Origin: Streptomyces liangshanensis | Lineage (GTDB): Bacteria; Actinomycetota; Actinomycetes; Streptomycetales; Streptomycetaceae | Assembly (NCBI RefSeq): GCF_011694815.1 | Contig: NZ_CP050177.1 | Span: 1,674,001 to 1,738,000, forward strand | Length of the DNA stretch: 64,000 bases | Direction: 5' to 3' | Shown here: one piece after another, positions 61,220 through 64,000 of the stretch | How positions within the stretch are numbered: the stretch's first letter is position 1 | Layout of the letters: the number at the start of each line of letters is the position of its first letter | Position numbers and translations under genes: made by a program | Notes under the pieces: model-generated | Told to the model about the DNA's origin: nothing | Database searches by the model: none | The model's input: the letters and a program-made list of their open reading frames with translations, nothing else

Positions 61220-62844
61220 GCGGTCGTTCCCTTCTCGGTGGTGGTGCTGGTGCTGCTGGTGGTGGTGCTGGTCGTACGGGTGGTGCCGGTCGTGCTGTCG
61301 GTGGGGCGGGTGAGCGTGAAGACGGCCATCTGGGTGGGCGGGCCCACCTCGGGGTCGTCGGGTCCCACGGGGACGTACGCGACCGTGTAGCCGTGCCGTC
61401 CGGCCACCTCCTCGGCCCAGTCGCGGAACTCCGCGCGGGTCCACTCGAATCGGTGGTCGCCGTGGCGTACGTGCCCGGCGGGCAGGGTCTCCCAGCGCAC
61501 GTTGTACTCGACGTTGGGCGTCGTCACGACCACCGTCGCGGGGCGGGCCGCGCCGAACACCGCGTACTCCAGGGCCGGCAGGCGCGGCAGGTCGAGGTGC
61601 TCGACGACCTCGCTGAGCACCGCCGCGTCGTACCCCTTGAGCCGCTGGTCCGTGTACGTCAGGGAGCCCTGCGTCAACGAGACGCGGGCCGCCTGCCGTT
61701 CGCCGAGCCGGTCCAGCTTGAGGCGGCGCGCGGCGATGGTCAGGGCGCGGACGGACACGTCGACGCCCATGACGTGGGTGAACCGCACGTCCTTGAGCAG
61801 TGCCTGCACCAACTGGCCCTGGCCGCAGCCGAGGTCGAGCACGGTGCTCGCGCCCGCGTCGCGCAGGGCGGCGAGGATCGCCTCGCGCCGCCGGTCGGCG
61901 AGCGACGGCTCCCTCCGGGCGGGGTCGGGGGCCGCCTCCGGGGCGGGTGCCTCCGGGGCGGGTCCTTCCGCCGGTACGGTGCCGGGCGCGGCGTCCCGCG
62001 CCTCCGCGGCCTCCCACTCCTCGTCCGGGGTCTCCAGGACGGCATTGTCGAGGGCCTCGACGTCGATGTCGTCCGCCTCGGCCAGCCGGACCAGCTCCAG
62101 GCGCTCCATGGCCCGGCGGGTCAGTCCCCAGCGGCGGGAGAGGTAGCGGCTGGTGATCAGCTTCTGTTCGGGGTGCTCGGCGAGCCAGCCCTCACCGGCG
62201 CGCAGCAGCTTGTCCACCTCGTCGGGCGCGACCCAGTAGTGCTTGGCGTCGTCGAGCACCGGCAGCAGGACGTACAGCTGGCGCAGCGCGTCGGCCAGCC
62301 GCATCTCGCCCTCCAGGACGAGCTGGACGTAACGCGACTCGCCCCACTGAGGAAACGTCACGTCCAGTGCGACCGGGCGGGCCTCGACGGAGGTCCAGCC
62401 CAGCGGCGCGAAGAGCTGGCGGACGAGGTCGACGCCGCCACGCGCCGGTACGGCGGGCACCTCGATGCGCAGCGGCAGCGGAGCGGCCGCCCGCTCGGGC
62501 ATCGCCCTGCAGTCGCCGCGCAGGGCGCTCTTGAACACCGTGCTCAGCGCGACCGCGAGCAGCGAGGAGGCCGCGTACGGCCGGTCGTTGACGTACTGGG
62601 CGAGCGCCGCGTCGGGCGCGCCGCCCCGGCTCCTGCCCTTGCCGCGCCGTACCAGGGCCACCGCGTCGACCTCCAGCAGCAGCGCGGCTGTGCACCGCTC
62701 CGCGGTCGCCTCGGGGTAGAGCACATGGGCGGTGCCGTGCGCGGTGGAGAACGTCTGCGCCTTCTCGGGATGCTTGTGCAGCAGGAAGCCGAGGTCGGTC
62801 GCGGGACGTTCCGGGGTGCCGGTCGTACTGATCGTCAAGAACAC
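61216..62844 (-). CDS. hen1: Hen1 3'-terminal RNA ribose 2'-O-methyltransferase
   Basis: 542 aa. The N-terminal half (FLTISTTGTPERPATDLGFL, then LHKHPEKAQTFSTAHG) is the bacterial Hen1 module that activates Pnkp. The C-terminal half is an AdoMet methyltransferase (VLDLGCGQGQLVQALL) with the manganese-site signature EVVEHLD and TTPNVEYNV. It 2'-O-methylates the 3' end at the break so that a repaired RNA resists re-cleavage. The GTG at 62844 matches the family start; an in-frame GTG at 62895 would add 17 residues. A Thr/Ser-rich tail of about 28 residues (TTRTTSTTTSSTSTTTE) is an unusual addition. Confidence 0.94.
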   Translation of the reverse strand: MFLTISTTGTPERPATDLGFLLHKHPEKAQTFSTAHGTAHVLYPEATAERCTAALLLEVDAVALVRRGKGRSRGGAPDAALAQYVNDRPYAASSLLAVALSTVFKSALRGDCRAMPERAAAPLPLRIEVPAVPARGGVDLVRQLFAPLGWTSVEARPVALDVTFPQWGESRYVQLVLEGEMRLADALRQLYVLLPVLDDAKHYWVAPDEVDKLLRAGEGWLAEHPEQKLITSRYLSRRWGLTRRAMERLELVRLAEADDIDVEALDNAVLETPDEEWEAAEARDAAPGTVPAEGPAPEAPAPEAAPDPARREPSLADRRREAILAALRDAGASTVLDLGCGQGQLVQALLKDVRFTHVMGVDVSVRALTIAARRLKLDRLGERQAARVSLTQGSLTYTDQRLKGYDAAVLSEVVEHLDLPRLPALEYAVFGAARPATVVVTTPNVEYNVRWETLPAGHVRHGDHRFEWTRAEFRDWAEEVAGRHGYTVAYVPVGPDDPEVGPPTQMAVFTLTRPTDSTTGTTRTTSTTTSSTSTTTEKGTTA

Positions 62845-62979
62845 CCGGTTGAGTATTGCCTGCTCGCGGGGGTACGACGAGAGGTTTTCCGTCACGCCCC
62901 GCCACCGTACGAGAACGGTCCTCGTCGGAGCCGTCCCGCGCGCGGCGGTACGTCCGGCGGTACGTGTCCGGGCGTCCGG

Positions 62980-63870
62980 TCAGAGGCGGGCGATCGCCTC
63001 GGGGCCGACGCGGCAGCAGCCGCCGACCAGGCGGGCGCCCGCCGCGCGCCAGGCGGTCACCCGGGACGGGTCGAAGGTGGCGTCGCCGCGCCAGGCCCGT
63101 GCCGTCGCGTCCCACCGCTCGCCGCTGTTGGGATAGACCACCACCGGTTTGCCCGTCACCGCCGCGGCGACCGCGATCGCGTGGTCCACGGCGGCGGGCT
63201 CGCAGCAGTTGACGCCCACCGCGACCACCTGGTCGTTGCCCGCCGCCACCGCGAACGCCTCGGCGAGCGGCTGCCCGGCCCGGGTGCGCTCACCGTCGGC
63301 CTCGACGGAGTACGAGAGCCAGACCGGCACCCCGCACCCCTCGGCCGCCGCCAGCAGGGCCCGCGCCTCGTCCTCGTCCGGCACGGTCTCCAGGGCGAGC
63401 ACGTCCGGCGCCGCCGCGGCGAGCGTCTCGATCCGCGGCCGGTGGAAACGCTCCAGGTCCGCCACCGACAGCCCGTACCGCCCCCGGTACTCGCTGCCGT
63501 CCGCGAGCATCGCGCCGTACGGGCCGACCGACGCGGCCACCCACACCTCGCGATCGACCGCGTCGCCCGCCCGGCGGGCCAGGTCCACGCTGCGGGCCAG
63601 CAGCCCGGACGCCTCGGCGCGGGCGATCCCGCGCCGCGCGAACCCCTCGTACGTCGCCTGGTAGCTGGAGGTGATGAGGACCTGCGCGCCCGCCCGTACG
63701 TACGCCGCGTGGGCCGCCTCGATCTGCTGCGGCCCTTCGACGAGGAGCCGCGCCGACCAGAGGGCGTCGGACAGGTCGCAGCCCTGGGCCCGGAGCTGGT
63801 TGGAGAGGCCGCCGTCGAGGACGAGCGGCTCCTCGGCGAGCGCCGTGGCGAGGGGACGGACGGGCCGCAC
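62980..63870 (-). CDS. mmuM: Homocysteine S-methyltransferase
   Basis: 296 aa. LVLDGGLSNQLRAQGCDLSD opens the barrel; zinc ligands are the Cys in VGVNCCEPA and the CC pair in GGCCRVG at the C-terminus. It transfers a methyl group from S-methylmethionine (or S-adenosylmethionine) to homocysteine to give methionine. The start at 63870 follows a plausible ribosome site (AAGGGG), and it lies 11 nt after the stop of the upstream oxidoreductase gene, so it is probably co-transcribed. Confidence 0.93.
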   Translation of the reverse strand: MRPVRPLATALAEEPLVLDGGLSNQLRAQGCDLSDALWSARLLVEGPQQIEAAHAAYVRAGAQVLITSSYQATYEGFARRGIARAEASGLLARSVDLARRAGDAVDREVWVAASVGPYGAMLADGSEYRGRYGLSVADLERFHRPRIETLAAAAPDVLALETVPDEDEARALLAAAEGCGVPVWLSYSVEADGERTRAGQPLAEAFAVAAGNDQVVAVGVNCCEPAAVDHAIAVAAAVTGKPVVVYPNSGERWDATARAWRGDATFDPSRVTAWRAAGARLVGGCCRVGPEAIARL

Positions 63871-63881
63871 AGGAACCCCTT

Positions 63882-64000
63882 TCAGCTCAGCTGGGACTGG
63901 ACCTGCGAGGAGATCAGCTCCAGGTGGTCGAGGTCGTCCAGGTCCATGACCTGGAGGTAGAACCGCGAGGAGCCGACGGCCGCGTACCGGCCGATCTTGT
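63882..64000 (-). CDS. C-terminus of LLM-class F420-dependent oxidoreductase (partial)
   Basis: The last 39 codons (GRYAAVGSSRFYLQVMDLDD, then LDHLELISSQV) match the end of actinobacterial F420-dependent LLM oxidoreductases. The 5' part lies beyond the window. Confidence 0.7.
   Translation of the reverse strand, partial: KIGRYAAVGSSRFYLQVMDLDDLDHLELISSQVQSQLS

Overview
The window is chromosomal DNA from a high-GC actinomycete, almost certainly a Streptomyces. Codon third positions are strongly G/C, many starts are GTG, LacI-regulated sugar operons are abundant, and typical streptomycete families are present (PspAB/HtpX pair, bacterial Pnkp/Hen1, DUF2690, GHKL anti-sigma-type kinase, DUF4236). 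Both ends are cut inside genes.

Left flank (1-10000). A minus-strand operon for uptake and breakdown of rhamnose-containing glycans runs from a promoter near 7802-7830: GH78 alpha-L-rhamnosidase, lipoprotein solute-binding protein, two ABC permeases, and a GH106-like hydrolase that runs off the left end. All junctions overlap by 4-20 nt. Next come a small DUF4236 gene and a plus-strand gene that fuses an XRE-type helix-turn-helix to a MurA-like enolpyruvyl transferase.

Genomic island (9986-36285). The last five codons of the HTH-MurA gene (TTCCGCGACATCTGA) are repeated exactly at 36271-36285, and a 29-bp motif (26/29 identical) lies inside each border. This marks about 26.3 kb integrated by a tyrosine recombinase, whose broken 3' part remains at the right end next to an IS5-type element. 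The cargo looks like a phage/plasmid-defence locus. Its core is a co-transcribed set reading right to left: Ser/Thr kinase, SNF2-type helicase, 1830-aa N6-adenine-type methyltransferase, 2246-aa DEAD/DUF1998 helicase with a degenerate nuclease-like tail, and a RelE-UvrD fusion helicase. The last four genes are linked by 4-bp stop/start overlaps. A PD-(D/E)XK nuclease gene converges on this set. Further left are a frameshifted ApeA-like HEPN gene, an OGG-fold protein and an IS3 scrap. To the right of the kinase is a Wadjet JetD-like (TIGR02679) gene interrupted by an in-frame TAG. The combination resembles parts of DISARM, Druantia and BREX/Pgl but matches none of them, and it is the best candidate here for an undescribed system.

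Right flank (36286-64000). This is ordinary Streptomyces core/accessory chromosome. It has a TPR-like protein; a LacI-autoregulated operon (mannose-6-phosphate isomerase-like, ROK kinase, LacI repressor) with an operator at 41652-41665; an F420-dependent oxidoreductase; an HNH-like protein; and a self-sufficient P450-reductase (CYP102 type) divergent from a PAS/HTH regulator. It continues with an NPP1-like secreted protein, a YjbR protein, a DUF2690 secreted protein, a GH65 phosphorylase with a beta-phosphoglucomutase-like HAD, a VOC protein, HtpX and PspAB, a membrane protein, a GHKL ATPase, arginine deiminase with ornithine carbamoyltransferase, the Pnkp/Hen1 RNA-repair pair, homocysteine S-methyltransferase, and the end of an LLM oxidoreductase. 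No rRNA, tRNA or CRISPR array was seen.
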